Shown: positions 18,184-28,742, numbered from the stretch's first letter. The stretch: DNA of 64,000 nucleotides from Flavobacteriaceae bacterium MAR_2010_188 (GCA_900104375.1 LT629302.1:62001-126000), one strand, 5' to 3'. Numbers and translations are program-made. Notes: generated by a model from the sequence alone, not told the origin.

Positions 18184-19269
18184 CTATTTCAAATATTTGG
18201 CCAGTAAACGATGAAAGTGATGCACTCCTTTTTCACGGGTAGGGGAGAATCTTCCAGTGGTGTAATAGCGAGATTGAACACCTTTATGCACCGATTCTAC
18301 CACAAACTCATCTTCCCTTTCTACCTTGTCCAATAAAGCGCCCGCACCTTTTCCTAATTTGCTTTCATCATACACATAGGTGATAAATGAAACCTTGGTT
18401 TTACTAATGCTTTGCGGTTTTATGATATTGATTGAAAGTCCCCAAGGATAAAAATTGAAGGTCATGTTAGGGAATATCCAAAAATAGTAAGCGCCAATAT
18501 TTTTCCCGTAATCTGGATGATATTCTGGAAGGTCAAAAACCTCTTCGCCATCATTGGCAAACCCTGTTTGTAGAGATGCATGTTCATAGATCTCGGTAGT
18601 GTAATTGCCGTAATCCAAAACAGCATTTAAATCATCATGTACAAATGGAATATGAAATCCTTCCAAATAATTGTCTACATAAAGTGCCCAATGGCAGTTT
18701 ACGAGATAATCCTTGTTCAAACTTTTGTCAGCTTTAAACTGATGCAGCGGTAAAAACCCGATTTTCTCTACCATGATTTTAATGATTTCATCAAAGTCGA
18801 AAGCGGGATTAAGGCCAACAAAAACAAAAGGGTCTAGAGTTCTCACCAAAAATTCGCGGAGATTATCACAAGGTCTGGGAAAGTTTTCGGCTTCAGCAAA
18901 TTCTGGCATCGATTTGAATGAGCCGTCGAGATTAAAACGTCTTCCGTGATACATGCATCGAAGTTGACTAACCTTACCCGGATTAATAACCACAATATTT
19001 CCACGGTGCGTACAGACATTGCTAAAGCACATAATGTTGTCTTGCTTATCACGAACCAAAACTAAAGGCTCCGTAATGTAATTGTCTAAAAGAATAAAGG
19101 GATAGACGGTTTCGGTAAAGGGAACTAGACTTTCATCTCCTATTAGCTGCCAGGTCCTAACAAATACCTTTTCTTTAATTTCGTCAAAAACAGTTTTACT
19201 GCGGTAAAATTCCGCCGGCAAGGTTTCAGAATATCGGATATCCTTATTAATGTTGAAAGATTCGCTCAT
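18184..19269 (-). CDS. Rieske non-heme iron oxygenase, alpha-subunit type
   Basis: A 361-residue cytosolic protein. The N-terminal Rieske [2Fe-2S] domain has Cys86-x-His88 and Cys105-x2-His108. The C-terminal catalytic domain has the mononuclear iron motif NYLEGFHIPFVH with His206 and His211. This is the ring-hydroxylating dioxygenase alpha-subunit architecture, also used by choline/carnitine-type monooxygenases and demethylases; the substrate is unknown. No ferredoxin or reductase gene is next to it, so electrons must come from elsewhere. Its 5' side ends in a heptamer repeat tract at 19314-19384. Confidence 0.88.
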   Translation of the reverse strand: MSESFNINKDIRYSETLPAEFYRSKTVFDEIKEKVFVRTWQLIGDESLVPFTETVYPFILLDNYITEPLVLVRDKQDNIMCFSNVCTHRGNIVVINPGKVSQLRCMYHGRRFNLDGSFKSMPEFAEAENFPRPCDNLREFLVRTLDPFVFVGLNPAFDFDEIIKIMVEKIGFLPLHQFKADKSLNKDYLVNCHWALYVDNYLEGFHIPFVHDDLNAVLDYGNYTTEIYEHASLQTGFANDGEEVFDLPEYHPDYGKNIGAYYFWIFPNMTFNFYPWGLSINIIKPQSISKTKVSFITYVYDESKLGKGAGALLDKVEREDEFVVESVHKGVQSRYYTTGRFSPTREKGVHHFHRLLAKYLK

Positions 19270-19313
19270 GGGAATATTAAGGGTTCACTACTAAAAAATT
19301 TTCATATTAAACA

Positions 19314-19384
19314 AATTCCAAATTATAAATTCCAAATTCCAAATTCCAAATTCCAAATTCCAAATTCCAAATTCCAAATTCCAA
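19314..19384. repeat. Heptamer tandem repeat (AAATTCC)n
   Basis: About nine near-perfect units of AAATTCC in the 120-base gap between the Rieske oxygenase start and the BNR protein stop. Perfect over most of its length, hence recently expanded or actively maintained. It lies in the upstream region of the Rieske gene, where a change in unit number would alter promoter spacing. Confidence 0.9.
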
Positions 19385-19391
19385 AACCAAG

Positions 19392-22300
19392 CTATTCCTC
19401 AGGCATAATAATAGCCGGCAAACCTAATTGATTGTACATACTATTATATTTGGCCATTTCGTCATTTATGATTGAATTTCTTTCGCTTACATAGGTATTC
19501 CATTCTTTCATTAGATCATCGTATCTCAATTTTGCTCCAGAAGTCAAGGCCGGTTCAGAACTGCTGGCATAAGATTTTAATTCCATAAATTCCGCATTTA
19601 ACTGATTTTGAAAGTTGATTACATCTTGAAACGTCTTTTGGTTTGGCTGAATTAACTTCTGTTCCCAACGGTCAATCCTTTTGATCAAAGAATCTCCCAA
19701 GGTCACCAATTCTTTAGCCTTCTCGTTATCCTTCAATAGTTTCTTATAGTCCTTTAACTGTTTTTGTGCAGAACGCATATTTTGAACCGACTCATGAATA
19801 TCTACAATAACATCATCAATCTTAGTTAAGAATTGGCGCTGTTCTGCATAATCCGCTTCGGTTGCCTTCACATTAGGATTTGGTGTAACCTTCACCATTT
19901 TTTCATCTGAATTATCTCCGTAAGTCATTTTTAACTTATAAGTACCTGGTGCAACTCCGGCTCCGCCGTAACTTCCATAGGCAAAAACATTTTCGACGGC
20001 CGGTAGGGGATTGGTAGTAAAATCCCAGACAAATCGGTTATATCCTTTTTTGTCGGATAAAACTTCCGGTTTAGAAGGACCGCCTGGCCAAGATTTAAAA
20101 TCATCTTGCTTTTTATTGGTAATGGTTTTGATAACCTTATTGTTTTCCATTATTTCTAATTTCAACTCAGTACTATCAATTTCTTTTCCGATGTAATAGT
20201 CTATTGCCACACCTTGCTTCGGATTTTGTCCAAGACCAGAAACGTATTGATCCATACTTCTCCCATAAAAACGTGAGGTGTCATTAGGTTTGAAGAGTTC
20301 TAAAGCCTTATCGCTCTTCACAATATTTTGAAGCGAAACCACATCATCCAAAATCCAGAAAGACCTTCCAGCAGTAGCAACAACCAAATCATTATTTTGA
20401 ATGGTCAAATCATTGATAGGAACCACCGGTAGGTTAGATTGAAATTTTTGCCAATTCTCCCCATCGTTAGTAGAAATGTATAAGCCGGTTTCTGTACCCG
20501 CGTACAACTGTCCTTTTACGTTCTTATCTTCTCTTACCACTCGTGCAAAAGTGTTATCGCCAGTTATGCCATTTACAATTTTTTTCCAGCTCTTACCATA
20601 ATCGGTAGTTTTGAAAATATATGGACTTAAATCCATTTCCTTGTATCGCATTACTGTAATATAAGCAGTTGCTTTATCGTGAGGTGAAACTTCGATACTA
20701 TTAATGATACCGCCATCGACTCCGCTAGGCGTAACGTTGGTCCAATTTTTTCCGCCATCTCTAGTCATATGCAATAAGCCATCATCTGAGCCAGCCCATA
20801 AAAATCCTTCTTCATGTGGCGATTCGGCCAAATAGGTAAGTGTGTTGTAATTTTCACCCCCTGCAGCTTCGTTGGTGTAAGGTCCACCACCTGGGCCTTG
20901 CTTACCTTTTTCATTTTTGGTAAGGTCGGGACTAATAGCTTCCCAATTTAAACCACCATCCGTTGTTTTAAATACTACATTACCGCCATGGTAGATTACG
21001 CTGCGATTATGTGGTGAACTTATAATTGGAGCATTCCAATTATAGCGATACTTAAAATCCTTCGGGGTACCACTTAAAGACAATTCTGGATATTCTTTTA
21101 TTGCTTTTCCTTCTTGGGTAGACTTCCTCCATTTTTCAATAATACCTTGGTAACAACCACCGTAAATGTCGTCTGGGTTATCTGGGTCGAAGGCCAAAAA
21201 TGCACTTTCGCAACCTGCCACAGAATACCAATCCTTCCAACCGATACCTTCGCCATTGGTTCTACTAGAAATTGCAATGGCCGAATTATCCTGCTGTCCG
21301 CCATAGACGTTATAGGGCATTAGATTATCCGTAATTACCCTATAAAATTGCGCAGTAGGTTGATTTTCTTGAGTACTCCAGCTCTTTCCGCCGTTATTTG
21401 AAATATTTGCACCTCCATCATTACTATTGATCATCTTGGAGTTGTCATTTGGGTTTATCCATAAATCATGATTATCGCCATGAGGAACTTCAACGTTACT
21501 AAAAGTCTTTCCGCCGTCGATAGATTTCATCACTGGGGCGTTAAGTACATAGACAATATTTTCATTCTGCGGGTCAGCAAATATTTCCATATAGTACCAA
21601 GAACGGGTAATATTTACTCGGTCAGAATTTACCTGAGCCCAAGTCTTCCCTGCATCATCTGATCTATAAACGCCACCTTTTTTATCTTCAGCTTCGATCA
21701 CTGCAAAAACTCGATCGGGATTTGCACGAGAAACTGATATACCCGATTTCCCAAATTCTTCTGGAAGACCTTTTTTCATCTGTTCCCAAGTTGTTCCGCC
21801 ATCAGTAGATTTATATAAACCTGAATTTTTCCCACCGGAAGTAATGGTCCAAGGCTTACGCTCGTGCTGCCACATAGATGCATAAAGAATCAACGGATTT
21901 TTAAAATCCATAGAAAGCGACGAAGCTCCGGTAATGTCATTAACATATAAAACCTTTTCCCAAGTGGTCCCACCATTCATAGATCTGTAAATTCCACGGT
22001 CAGCCGAAGGTCCATATTGAGCACCTTGCACCGCAACAAAAATATTATCTGGATTATTTGGGTTTATTATTACATCCGAAATGTGACGGGATTTGTCCAG
22101 TCCCATATGTTTCCAAGTTTTACCGGCGTCGGTAGATTTATAAACACCATCGCCCATAGAAGTCATAACGCCACGTGCCGCATGTTCTCCCATGCCCACA
22201 ACTACAAGGTTGGGATTGCTTTCTGAAACTGCAATATCACCCACGGTCCCGGTTTCAAAAAAACCGTCCGAAACGTTTTTCCAGTTGATACCGTCATCGG

Positions 22301-22538
22301 TTGTTTTCCAGACTCCACCACCAACACTTCCGAAGTAATAAGTCATCGGTTCACCAACCACGCCAGTAGAAGTAACGCTTCTTCCGCCTCTGAATGGTCC
22401 AATATTTCTCCATTTTAATCCATGGAAAAGGGAGTCGTTAAGACTATTATCGGGTTTGGTGTTCTGTTTTTTCTTTTGTGAGTAAGAAGTAATCGGTAGG
22501 AGTAGGAGGCAGATTGCAATTAGTTTAATAATCTTCAT
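19392..22538 (-). CDS. Secreted BNR/sortilin-like beta-propeller protein
   Basis: A 1,048-residue exported protein: signal peptide [20 protein letters not shown], then ~700 residues of BNR/sortilin-type propeller repeats with the Asp-box pattern ([37 protein letters not shown]). The last ~300 residues form a beta domain plus a helical region ([20 protein letters not shown]). Homologues are often annotated as glycosyl hydrolase, but Asp boxes are structural and do not show glycosidase activity. Its ATG overlaps the upstream serine hydrolase stop by four bases (ATGA), so the two are coupled. A role at the cell surface or periplasm is inferred. Confidence 0.85.
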   Translation of the reverse strand: MKIIKLIAICLLLLPITSYSQKKKQNTKPDNSLNDSLFHGLKWRNIGPFRGGRSVTSTGVVGEPMTYYFGSVGGGVWKTTDDGINWKNVSDGFFETGTVGDIAVSESNPNLVVVGMGEHAARGVMTSMGDGVYKSTDAGKTWKHMGLDKSRHISDVIINPNNPDNIFVAVQGAQYGPSADRGIYRSMNGGTTWEKVLYVNDITGASSLSMDFKNPLILYASMWQHERKPWTITSGGKNSGLYKSTDGGTTWEQMKKGLPEEFGKSGISVSRANPDRVFAVIEAEDKKGGVYRSDDAGKTWAQVNSDRVNITRSWYYMEIFADPQNENIVYVLNAPVMKSIDGGKTFSNVEVPHGDNHDLWINPNDNSKMINSNDGGANISNNGGKSWSTQENQPTAQFYRVITDNLMPYNVYGGQQDNSAIAISSRTNGEGIGWKDWYSVAGCESAFLAFDPDNPDDIYGGCYQGIIEKWRKSTQEGKAIKEYPELSLSGTPKDFKYRYNWNAPIISSPHNRSVIYHGGNVVFKTTDGGLNWEAISPDLTKNEKGKQGPGGGPYTNEAAGGENYNTLTYLAESPHEEGFLWAGSDDGLLHMTRDGGKNWTNVTPSGVDGGIINSIEVSPHDKATAYITVMRYKEMDLSPYIFKTTDYGKSWKKIVNGITGDNTFARVVREDKNVKGQLYAGTETGLYISTNDGENWQKFQSNLPVVPINDLTIQNNDLVVATAGRSFWILDDVVSLQNIVKSDKALELFKPNDTSRFYGRSMDQYVSGLGQNPKQGVAIDYYIGKEIDSTELKLEIMENNKVIKTITNKKQDDFKSWPGGPSKPEVLSDKKGYNRFVWDFTTNPLPAVENVFAYGSYGGAGVAPGTYKLKMTYGDNSDEKMVKVTPNPNVKATEADYAEQRQFLTKIDDVIVDIHESVQNMRSAQKQLKDYKKLLKDNEKAKELVTLGDSLIKRIDRWEQKLIQPNQKTFQDVINFQNQLNAEFMELKSYASSSEPALTSGAKLRYDDLMKEWNTYVSERNSIINDEMAKYNSMYNQLGLPAIIMPEE

Positions 22539-23659
22539 TCTTGTTCTATTAGATGGTTGTGAATTTCTTTACCTAGTTTAGATAAAAAAGGAATTCCTAT
22601 GGTTTCAAATTCATAGGTATCGTCATTAAAAATACCATTTTTATTGACAAATAGTGTAGCGGTCAAAATATATTCAACCCCAGATTTTTCATCCTTTATG
22701 TATGAGCAATCGGTGAGATAACCATAGGCATAACCCACTTTATTGAAAATCTTGATGTTATCTGGAATTCTTTCCTTGCTATCGCCGAACATAAAAAATT
22801 TGCCGTAGCTATCGTAATATTCAACTTCATCGTATCCAACTTCCCGCGGTAAAGCCTTCATACTATTCAAAAGAAATTCTCGATCTGCCTGATTTATGTT
22901 GAAAGTTTCGTCTTCAGGAAAACTTTCAGGAAAAATTACGCGCTTCATGAGTTCGTGCAAAGTCGAAATTGGGAAATAATTTTTCTTTGAAAAATCCATC
23001 GGCTCTTTAACTAAAGTAGAATCTAAATAATACCCTTTTCCTTTTTGCAGTTGTTTAAGTTGAAGGGTTTCAACTTCAGAATCAACTAGTGAATCCTGAA
23101 TATAGATAATTGAATCGTTTTCCCAATAACTAATCGGCCGGGTATATCGATAGGTAGAATTTGGAACTGAAAGCCTATGATTAATATGAGCAGGACCAAT
23201 TTGCTTAGTTTTGAGTTTGTCATTAATATAATCACGACCTAAAAATTCGTAAAGCCGATTAAAAGCACCGTTATCGCTCACGGCAAATATTTGCCGGATG
23301 TCATCTCTAATCGTGTGAGTAATCGAATCTCCCTCTAGAATATAATTTGTGGTGCTCTTGATTTTTTCTAGGGAATCAATCTTTTCTAGAGCCAATAATG
23401 CAATGGGAAATTTTACTGTTGAAGCCGGATAAAAATAGTCTCGGTCATCGACCCTATATTCAAAATCATCAAAAGATACTGATTCGTTTTCCCTGTTTAT
23501 AGTCGATAATTTGATCTGTAGTTCATAGTTGGAGGGTTCCTCTAAGACCTTTTTCATTATATCATCGTTGGAATTAAGGGCTGCCTCTATCGGATTTTGC
23601 TTCACTTCCTGCTGGCAAGAAACACAAAGAATTAGGATCAGGAAAATAACTCTTTTCAT
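22535..23659 (-). CDS. Lipoprotein serine hydrolase of the class A beta-lactamase fold
   Basis: About 374 residues from the ATG at 23659. I prefer this start to the longer frame because it gives a clean lipoprotein signal [17 protein letters not shown] with the lipobox Cys. Active-site motifs follow the penicilloyl-serine hydrolase order: SxxK ([14 protein letters not shown]), SDN ([16 protein letters not shown]) and a KVG triad replacing KTG ([11 protein letters not shown]). Membrane-anchored, probably periplasmic. It could be a beta-lactamase, a peptidase or a transpeptidase-like enzyme; nothing here proves beta-lactam hydrolysis. Translationally coupled to the BNR propeller protein downstream. 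Confidence 0.82.
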   Translation of the reverse strand: MKRVIFLILILCVSCQQEVKQNPIEAALNSNDDIMKKVLEEPSNYELQIKLSTINRENESVSFDDFEYRVDDRDYFYPASTVKFPIALLALEKIDSLEKIKSTTNYILEGDSITHTIRDDIRQIFAVSDNGAFNRLYEFLGRDYINDKLKTKQIGPAHINHRLSVPNSTYRYTRPISYWENDSIIYIQDSLVDSEVETLQLKQLQKGKGYYLDSTLVKEPMDFSKKNYFPISTLHELMKRVIFPESFPEDETFNINQADREFLLNSMKALPREVGYDEVEYYDSYGKFFMFGDSKERIPDNIKIFNKVGYAYGYLTDCSYIKDEKSGVEYILTATLFVNKNGIFNDDTYEFETIGIPFLSKLGKEIHNHLIEQE

Positions 23660-23784
23660 TCTGAAATTAATGGTTTGCCTAAAGATACTAAAAGGACTTA
23701 TAAGTGTAGGCAAATTGAAGAAATGTGAGCTTCCTTCAATTCAAATTCTAGATATCTATTTTAATATAATGGAATTTAAATGGC

Positions 23785-23792
23785 TAAATTTG
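23785..23792 (+). promoter_or_regulatory. Candidate -7 promoter box TAAATTTG
   Basis: Perfect match to the Bacteroidota -7 consensus TAnnTTTG, 22 bases before the amidohydrolase ATG. I found no matching TTG at the -33 position. Confidence 0.4.
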
Positions 23793-23814
23793 AGAGACAT
23801 AAATATTTCTGAAT

Positions 23815-25242
23815 ATGAGATTAAAGCAATCACTACTAGTAATAATAATTTTAATTGGTACAAATAGCACGTTTTCACAAAACATTCAAGTCCTTAAAGG
23901 AGCAAAAATCTTTATCGGAAATGGCGAAACCATAGAAAATGGAGTTGTTATAATCGAAGGAAATAAGATAAAGGAAATTGGAGGAAATGGAACAAAGTTC
24001 CCTGCAAATTCAAAGGTTGTTAACTTAAAGGGTAAATATGTAATGCCCGGTTTGGTCGATGCGCATATCCATTTTTTCCAAACCGGATTCTTCGATTCGA
24101 GACCTGATGCAGGTGATATTCGGGATTCAATTCCCTTTGAAAAAGTAGTCGCTTACCAAGAAAAAAATCCAGAAAGATATTATAGGTCATATCTCCGTTC
24201 TGGTGTGACCGCCGTTTACGATGTTGGTGATTACTCTTGGACTCTTGGCTTGCAAGATCAAAATGAAGAAACATCATTTTCTCCACACGTTGCAGCAGCT
24301 GGCCCGTTGCTTACACCAGCTCCAGAAGAAAGCATAGCTATTTTCAATATAGGAGACAATATAACAATGATTCACCTAGGCTCAGAAGCAATAGGGAGGA
24401 ACATGGTAATAAAAAATTCTAAAGCTGGTTCAACCGGGATTAAAATTTGGGGCTTCGCTCCAGATGACCCGGTCTTTGTAAAACATATTGAGGCCGTTGC
24501 AGAAGAAGTAAAAAAACAAAACAATAAAATGATTGCCCACGCAACTACTTTAAAGGAGGCTAAACTCGCCTTGAGAGTAGGAGCACAATTACTAGTGCAT
24601 AGTGTCGAGGACTCTTTGGTCGATACTGAATTTCTAGATTTACTAAAGAAAAATAATGCCCTCTATAATCCGACTCTTATCGTCGGAAAGGGATATTACA
24701 ATACCTATAAAGCCGTCCTCGGGGAGAATTTTAAGATTAGGGATCCTTATCAGGTCGTTGATACAGAGACAAAACACCTATTAGAAAATGCTACGAAATT
24801 TGAATCTATCATGGGCGAAGAAAGAATAGTTCGATTAAAAGCTTATCTACCCAAATTTCAGGAGACATTGGACTATTCGAAATCCGTGATGCAACAAAAT
24901 TTGATGAGGGTTTATAGAGAAGGCGGTACCATTGTGGTCGGTACGGATGCTGGAAACCCAGGAACCTTACATGGAATTTCATTTAATGACGAAATTGAAG
25001 CTATGCAAAGCGCTGGTATCCCAGCAGAAGATTTAATAATCATGGCAACCAAAAACGGCGCAATAGCGATGGATCGCTTAGATGACTTTGGAACCCTGGA
25101 AGAAGGTAAAATAGCCGACCTTATTATATTGGACCAAGACCCCTCTAAGGATATTTCGAATCTTCGGAGCATAACTCACGTTATGAGAAATGGTGAACTG
25201 AAGAATATTAAAAACAGCGAGGAATTTCTTTCAAATGAGTAA
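23815..25242 (+). CDS. Secreted metal-dependent amidohydrolase
   Basis: A 475-residue exported enzyme of the imidazolonepropionase-like amidohydrolase group. Signal peptide MRLKQSLLVIIILIGTNSTF; metal ligands in DAHIHFF (HxH), a probable carbamylated Lys in GIKIWGF, IAHATT and LVHSVED histidines, and catalytic Asp in VGTDAGNPG. Such secreted members often act as prolidase-like or acyl-amide hydrolases on small peptides or lactones; the substrate is not predictable. Divergent from the serine hydrolase operon, with a TAnnTTTG box 22 bases ahead of the start. Confidence 0.9.
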   Translation: MRLKQSLLVIIILIGTNSTFSQNIQVLKGAKIFIGNGETIENGVVIIEGNKIKEIGGNGTKFPANSKVVNLKGKYVMPGLVDAHIHFFQTGFFDSRPDAGDIRDSIPFEKVVAYQEKNPERYYRSYLRSGVTAVYDVGDYSWTLGLQDQNEETSFSPHVAAAGPLLTPAPEESIAIFNIGDNITMIHLGSEAIGRNMVIKNSKAGSTGIKIWGFAPDDPVFVKHIEAVAEEVKKQNNKMIAHATTLKEAKLALRVGAQLLVHSVEDSLVDTEFLDLLKKNNALYNPTLIVGKGYYNTYKAVLGENFKIRDPYQVVDTETKHLLENATKFESIMGEERIVRLKAYLPKFQETLDYSKSVMQQNLMRVYREGGTIVVGTDAGNPGTLHGISFNDEIEAMQSAGIPAEDLIIMATKNGAIAMDRLDDFGTLEEGKIADLIILDQDPSKDISNLRSITHVMRNGELKNIKNSEEFLSNE

Positions 25243-25292
25243 AGTGAAAATCGTATTTCTAAGATTATCGTCAATAAAAATTTAAAATATTT

Positions 25293-25300
25293 TAATTTTG
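25293..25300 (+). promoter_or_regulatory. Candidate -7 promoter box TAATTTTG
   Basis: Perfect TAnnTTTG match 28 bases before the methyltransferase ATG at 25329; no clear -33 TTG. Confidence 0.4.
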
Positions 25301-25328
25301 ATTTCAATGAAGTATTAGAAATTTTTTG

Positions 25329-26558
25329 ATGGATAGAAATTTAAAGGTGGTCGAGCTCTTTGCAGGGGTCGGTGGATTTAGACTTGGATTGGAGAAAAGC
25401 CCTTTTAAAGTTATCTGGAGCAATCAATGGGAACCATCTACGAAGACACAACATGCCTCAAAAGTCTACGAAGCCCGGTTTGGTTCAGAAAACCATTTTA
25501 ATCAGGATATTGCGACAATAGATGTTGCAGAAATTCCAGATCATGATATTTTGGTAGGCGGCTTTCCTTGTCAGGATTATTCTGTCGCCACCACTTTAAA
25601 TAATTCAAAGGGACTTAAGGGAAAAAAAGGTGTTCTTTGGTGGTCCATTCACAAAATCCTTGAAATAAAGAAAAAAAAACCTAAATACCTCCTCTTAGAA
25701 AACGTTGATCGATTATTAAAGTCGCCTTCACAGCAACGCGGGCGGGATTTTGCGGTCATGTTACAAAGTTTAAATGAACTCGACTATGCTGTAGAGTGGC
25801 GGGTAATAAATGCCGCAGATTACGGAATGCCCCAAAGAAGACGGCGTATTTTTATCTTGGCATATCATCGAGATTCTAAAATCTATAAGAAGTTTAATAA
25901 ATCCGAAGGTCTGGAGTGGATTTCAACTATTGGAATATTCGCCAAAAGTTTTCCGGTTAAAATTGAAGCCAACAAAAGTAATTTTGACCTGGATGGCGAT
26001 TTAGTAAATCTTAGTGATCATTTTAATGAAGGTGGAAAACTTTCACCTTTTAATAATAGCGGAATCATGTTAAATGGGAAGGTTACTACTATTAAAACAC
26101 TTCCAGATTATGATGGTGAAAGGACCGTGCTTGGTGAAATATTAGAAAGCGGAAAGATTCCCTCGGTTTTTTATATCGATGAAAAAGACTATGACAAATG
26201 GGAATATTTGAAAGGAGCCAAAAGAATTGAAAGAAAATCGTCGGAAGGTTTTGTTTACAACTATTCTGAAGGTGGGATGATATATCCAGATGCATTGGAA
26301 AGTCCATCGAGAACGGTGGTAACTGGTGAAGGCGGTAAAACTCCATCACGCTTTAAGCATGTTATTTCGACTAAAAATGGACTGAGAAGGCTAACTCCGG
26401 TAGAATTAGAGCGCTTAAATATGTTTCCAGATAATCACACCAAACTTGAAGGTGTTACCGATGCAAAAAGAGCTTTTTTTATGGGGAATGCACTTGTGGT
26501 TGGAGTGGTTGAAAAAATAGGAAAGCAGCTTTACCAAGAAATTAAAAACCTAGAATGA
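25329..26558 (+). CDS. DNA (cytosine-5-)-methyltransferase
   Basis: About 409 residues from the ATG at 25329; a TTG three bases earlier is less likely. It transfers methyl from AdoMet to C5 of cytosine in DNA. Motif I (VVELFAGVGGFRLGLE), motif IV with catalytic Cys81 (GGFPCQDYSVA), motif VI (LLLENVDRLL), motif VIII (QRRRRIFILAY), motif IX region (RRLTPVELERLNMFP) and motif X (FFMGNALVVGVVEKIG) are all present, so it should be active. The target recognition region, ~170-320, gives no specificity by eye. It is followed after one base by a probable restriction nuclease. Confidence 0.95.
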   Translation: MDRNLKVVELFAGVGGFRLGLEKSPFKVIWSNQWEPSTKTQHASKVYEARFGSENHFNQDIATIDVAEIPDHDILVGGFPCQDYSVATTLNNSKGLKGKKGVLWWSIHKILEIKKKKPKYLLLENVDRLLKSPSQQRGRDFAVMLQSLNELDYAVEWRVINAADYGMPQRRRRIFILAYHRDSKIYKKFNKSEGLEWISTIGIFAKSFPVKIEANKSNFDLDGDLVNLSDHFNEGGKLSPFNNSGIMLNGKVTTIKTLPDYDGERTVLGEILESGKIPSVFYIDEKDYDKWEYLKGAKRIERKSSEGFVYNYSEGGMIYPDALESPSRTVVTGEGGKTPSRFKHVISTKNGLRRLTPVELERLNMFPDNHTKLEGVTDAKRAFFMGNALVVGVVEKIGKQLYQEIKNLE

Positions 26559-26559
26559 G

Positions 26560-27177
26560 GTGTCGCTTTATAAGAATGATATCCGCAAAGAACAAATCTT
26601 AAATCAATATTTAGATAGATTTTATAATGACAAAGGCTTCGAGTTCAATAGAATCAGTGATAAGAATCTTCAACTAAAAGGAATAGATTTACTCATCCAT
26701 CATGATCAAAAAGAATTTAGGATTGATGAAAAGGCTCAGCTTCATTATCTCAATAAAGATTTACCGACTTTTACCTTTGAGCTTTCCTATTTGAATAATC
26801 AAAACGAACTCAGAAAAGGTTGGTTATTGAATTCCGATAAGCAAACGGATTATTATTTTTTGGTAACGGCAATATTTCTGAAGGATAATGCCGAAGAATT
26901 ACTGAACATGAATGATATAAAAAAAGTGAAAATTACCAGCGTTAATCGGTACAAACTTCTATCACTTTTAACTTCAAAAAATCTCAATCTGGAACAGCTT
27001 CAATTTTATGATGAATCAATCAGGTTCAATAATTATTATGGCAAAAATTTAATTTCAGAACTCGACTGCAAAACAGAAGGCCTCATCCATTACAGCGAAC
27101 ATCTTTCTGAGAAACCGCTTAATCTTCAACTTAGATTGCAATTTCTTTTGGACTATAATGTGGCGAAACGATTGTGA
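26560..27177 (+). CDS. Probable type II restriction endonuclease (PD-(D/E)xK-like)
   Basis: A 205-residue protein starting at GTG 26560, one base after the methyltransferase stop, so clearly coupled to it. I do not recognise a named family. The N-terminal third has a helix ending in YLDRFY, then QLKGIDLLIHH with Asp43 and FRIDEKAQLHYL with Asp56-Glu57-Lys58, which fits the GxD...(D/E)xK core of PD-(D/E)xK nucleases. The remainder is mixed alpha/beta with many Lys and Asn. Position next to a lone C5 methyltransferase makes a cognate restriction enzyme the simplest reading. An alternative is a Vsr-like or non-catalytic partner. Confidence 0.65.
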   Translation: MSLYKNDIRKEQILNQYLDRFYNDKGFEFNRISDKNLQLKGIDLLIHHDQKEFRIDEKAQLHYLNKDLPTFTFELSYLNNQNELRKGWLLNSDKQTDYYFLVTAIFLKDNAEELLNMNDIKKVKITSVNRYKLLSLLTSKNLNLEQLQFYDESIRFNNYYGKNLISELDCKTEGLIHYSEHLSEKPLNLQLRLQFLLDYNVAKRL

Positions 27178-27352
27178 GTTGTAAGTTAGGAGTTAGGAGT
27201 TCTGAATTATGAGTTCTGAGTTCTGAGTTAGGAGGTAAACGTTGTTAGTTTTGAAAAATATAGGTTACAACAACCAACAACCCACAACCAACAACCAACA
27301 ACCAACAACCACCAACCACCAATCAACAACCATCAACCAACAACCAACAACT
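27176..27352. repeat. Intergenic degenerate heptamer tracts
   Basis: The gap between the nuclease stop and the convergent lysA stop is almost wholly low-complexity. The first part (27176-27237) is a degenerate GAGTTCT/GAGTTAG tract; the second (about 27258-27352) repeats ACAACCA with period seven about a dozen times. Together they fill 170 bases at the far edge of the restriction-modification pair. No gene or terminator hairpin is visible in it. Confidence 0.85.
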
Positions 27353-28559
27353 AAGCTATTTCTATTTCAACCTGATTCGCTAAAATATCATCAAAGGTTT
27401 CTCGCTTTCTAATTAAATGTGCTTTCTCCTTATACCAAAGAATTTCGCATGGTCTATATCTAGAATTGTAGTTGCTAGACATGGTGAAACAATAGGCGCC
27501 TGCATTTTTGAAACATAGAATATCGTCTTCCCTTATTTCGGAAATCCTGCGGTTAGTGGCAAAAGTATCGGTTTCACAGATATAGCCAACCACTGAGTAA
27601 AAACGTTCACGTCCTTGTGGGTTGGAGATGTTTACAATATCGTGCTGAGAACCATAAAGCATCGGTCTTATTAGATGATTAAAACCTGAATCGACTTGCG
27701 CAAAAACAGTAGAAGTAGTTTGTTTTATGCCGTTGACCTTGGTCAGGAAGAAGCCGCTCTCACTCACCAAGAATTTGCCTGGTTCAAAAGCTAAGGTTAG
27801 CTCTCGGCCGTATTTTTTGCAGAACTCATTAAAGCGTTTAGTCAACTTTTCGCCGAGCTCTTCAATATTGGTTTCGATATCATCTTTTTTATAAGGCACT
27901 TTAAAGCCTGAGCCAAAATCAATAAATTCGAGGTCTTTAAAGTGGGTAGCAGTATCAAAAAGTATTTCGCTGGCATACAAAAACACATCAATATCCAAGA
28001 TATCACTACCCGTGTGCATATGGATACCGTTGATGTTCATATTAGTATTTTTAACGATACGCAGTAATAAAGGTATTTGATGAATCGAAATCCCAAACTT
28101 ACTATCGATATGTCCTACAGAAATATTAGTATTACCACCGGCCATTACGTGCGGATTGATTCTAATACAAACTGGGACTTCCGGATGTTTAGTGCCAAAT
28201 TGTTCTAATATTGAAAGGTTATCAATATTGATCTGAACTCCCATTTCTGCAACTTCCTCAATTTCCTTTAAGGAAACCCCGTTGGGTGTATAGATAATAT
28301 CCTCTGGCTTAAAACCGGCTTTTAAGCCAAGTTTCACTTCTTGAATGGAAACCGTGTCCAAGCCAGATTCTAAACTATTTAAAAGCTTTAAAACTGAAAT
28401 ATTTGATAAGGCTTTCGCCGCGTAGTTGACTCTAAGCTTCTTTACCTTACTAAATGCTGAGGTTAGACGTTTATATTGAGATGTAATAGTTTTAGCATCA
28501 TAGACATAAACAGGACTTCCAAAGTCCTCAACAATTTTTAGTAAGACATTATTTTTCAT
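27351..28559 (-). CDS. lysA: Diaminopimelate decarboxylase
   Basis: A 402-residue PLP enzyme of the alanine-racemase-fold decarboxylases, converting meso-diaminopimelate to lysine. PLP lysine is Lys49 (NYAAKALSN). HMHTGSDI, the glycine-rich IDFGSGFKVPY and the second-subunit Cys motif ICETDTFA are all seen, together with the C-terminal GAYCFTMSSNYNSR that is typical of LysA. Length matches the family. Ends against the heptamer tract; transcribed alone. Confidence 0.95.
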   Translation of the reverse strand: MKNNVLLKIVEDFGSPVYVYDAKTITSQYKRLTSAFSKVKKLRVNYAAKALSNISVLKLLNSLESGLDTVSIQEVKLGLKAGFKPEDIIYTPNGVSLKEIEEVAEMGVQINIDNLSILEQFGTKHPEVPVCIRINPHVMAGGNTNISVGHIDSKFGISIHQIPLLLRIVKNTNMNINGIHMHTGSDILDIDVFLYASEILFDTATHFKDLEFIDFGSGFKVPYKKDDIETNIEELGEKLTKRFNEFCKKYGRELTLAFEPGKFLVSESGFFLTKVNGIKQTTSTVFAQVDSGFNHLIRPMLYGSQHDIVNISNPQGRERFYSVVGYICETDTFATNRRISEIREDDILCFKNAGAYCFTMSSNYNSRYRPCEILWYKEKAHLIRKRETFDDILANQVEIEIA

Positions 28560-28742
28560 GAATTATCATTTATTAAAGAGCTAAACTAATCAAAGTATAA
28601 ATAATTACGACTGCCTCAATTTGATTTTAAGGAAATTTTGAAGAATTCATAATTTCAATTGGGATAATTAGAGATTATAACATTTTGTTTCAATTTATCC
28701 ATAGCGCTTAGACGACCGGTCCTTAAACTAGATTAAGATTTG

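Noticed and set aside
19392-22538. Glycosyl hydrolase assignment for the BNR protein
   Set aside because: Asp-box propeller repeats are structural; no glycosidase catalytic residues were identified.
23660-23713. 18-residue N-terminal extension of the serine hydrolase
   Set aside because: It precedes a perfect lipoprotein signal peptide; the ATG at 23659 is the better start.
27258-27352. CRISPR-like look of ACAACCA repeats
   Set aside because: Units are seven bases with no spacers and no cas genes; it is a simple tandem repeat.
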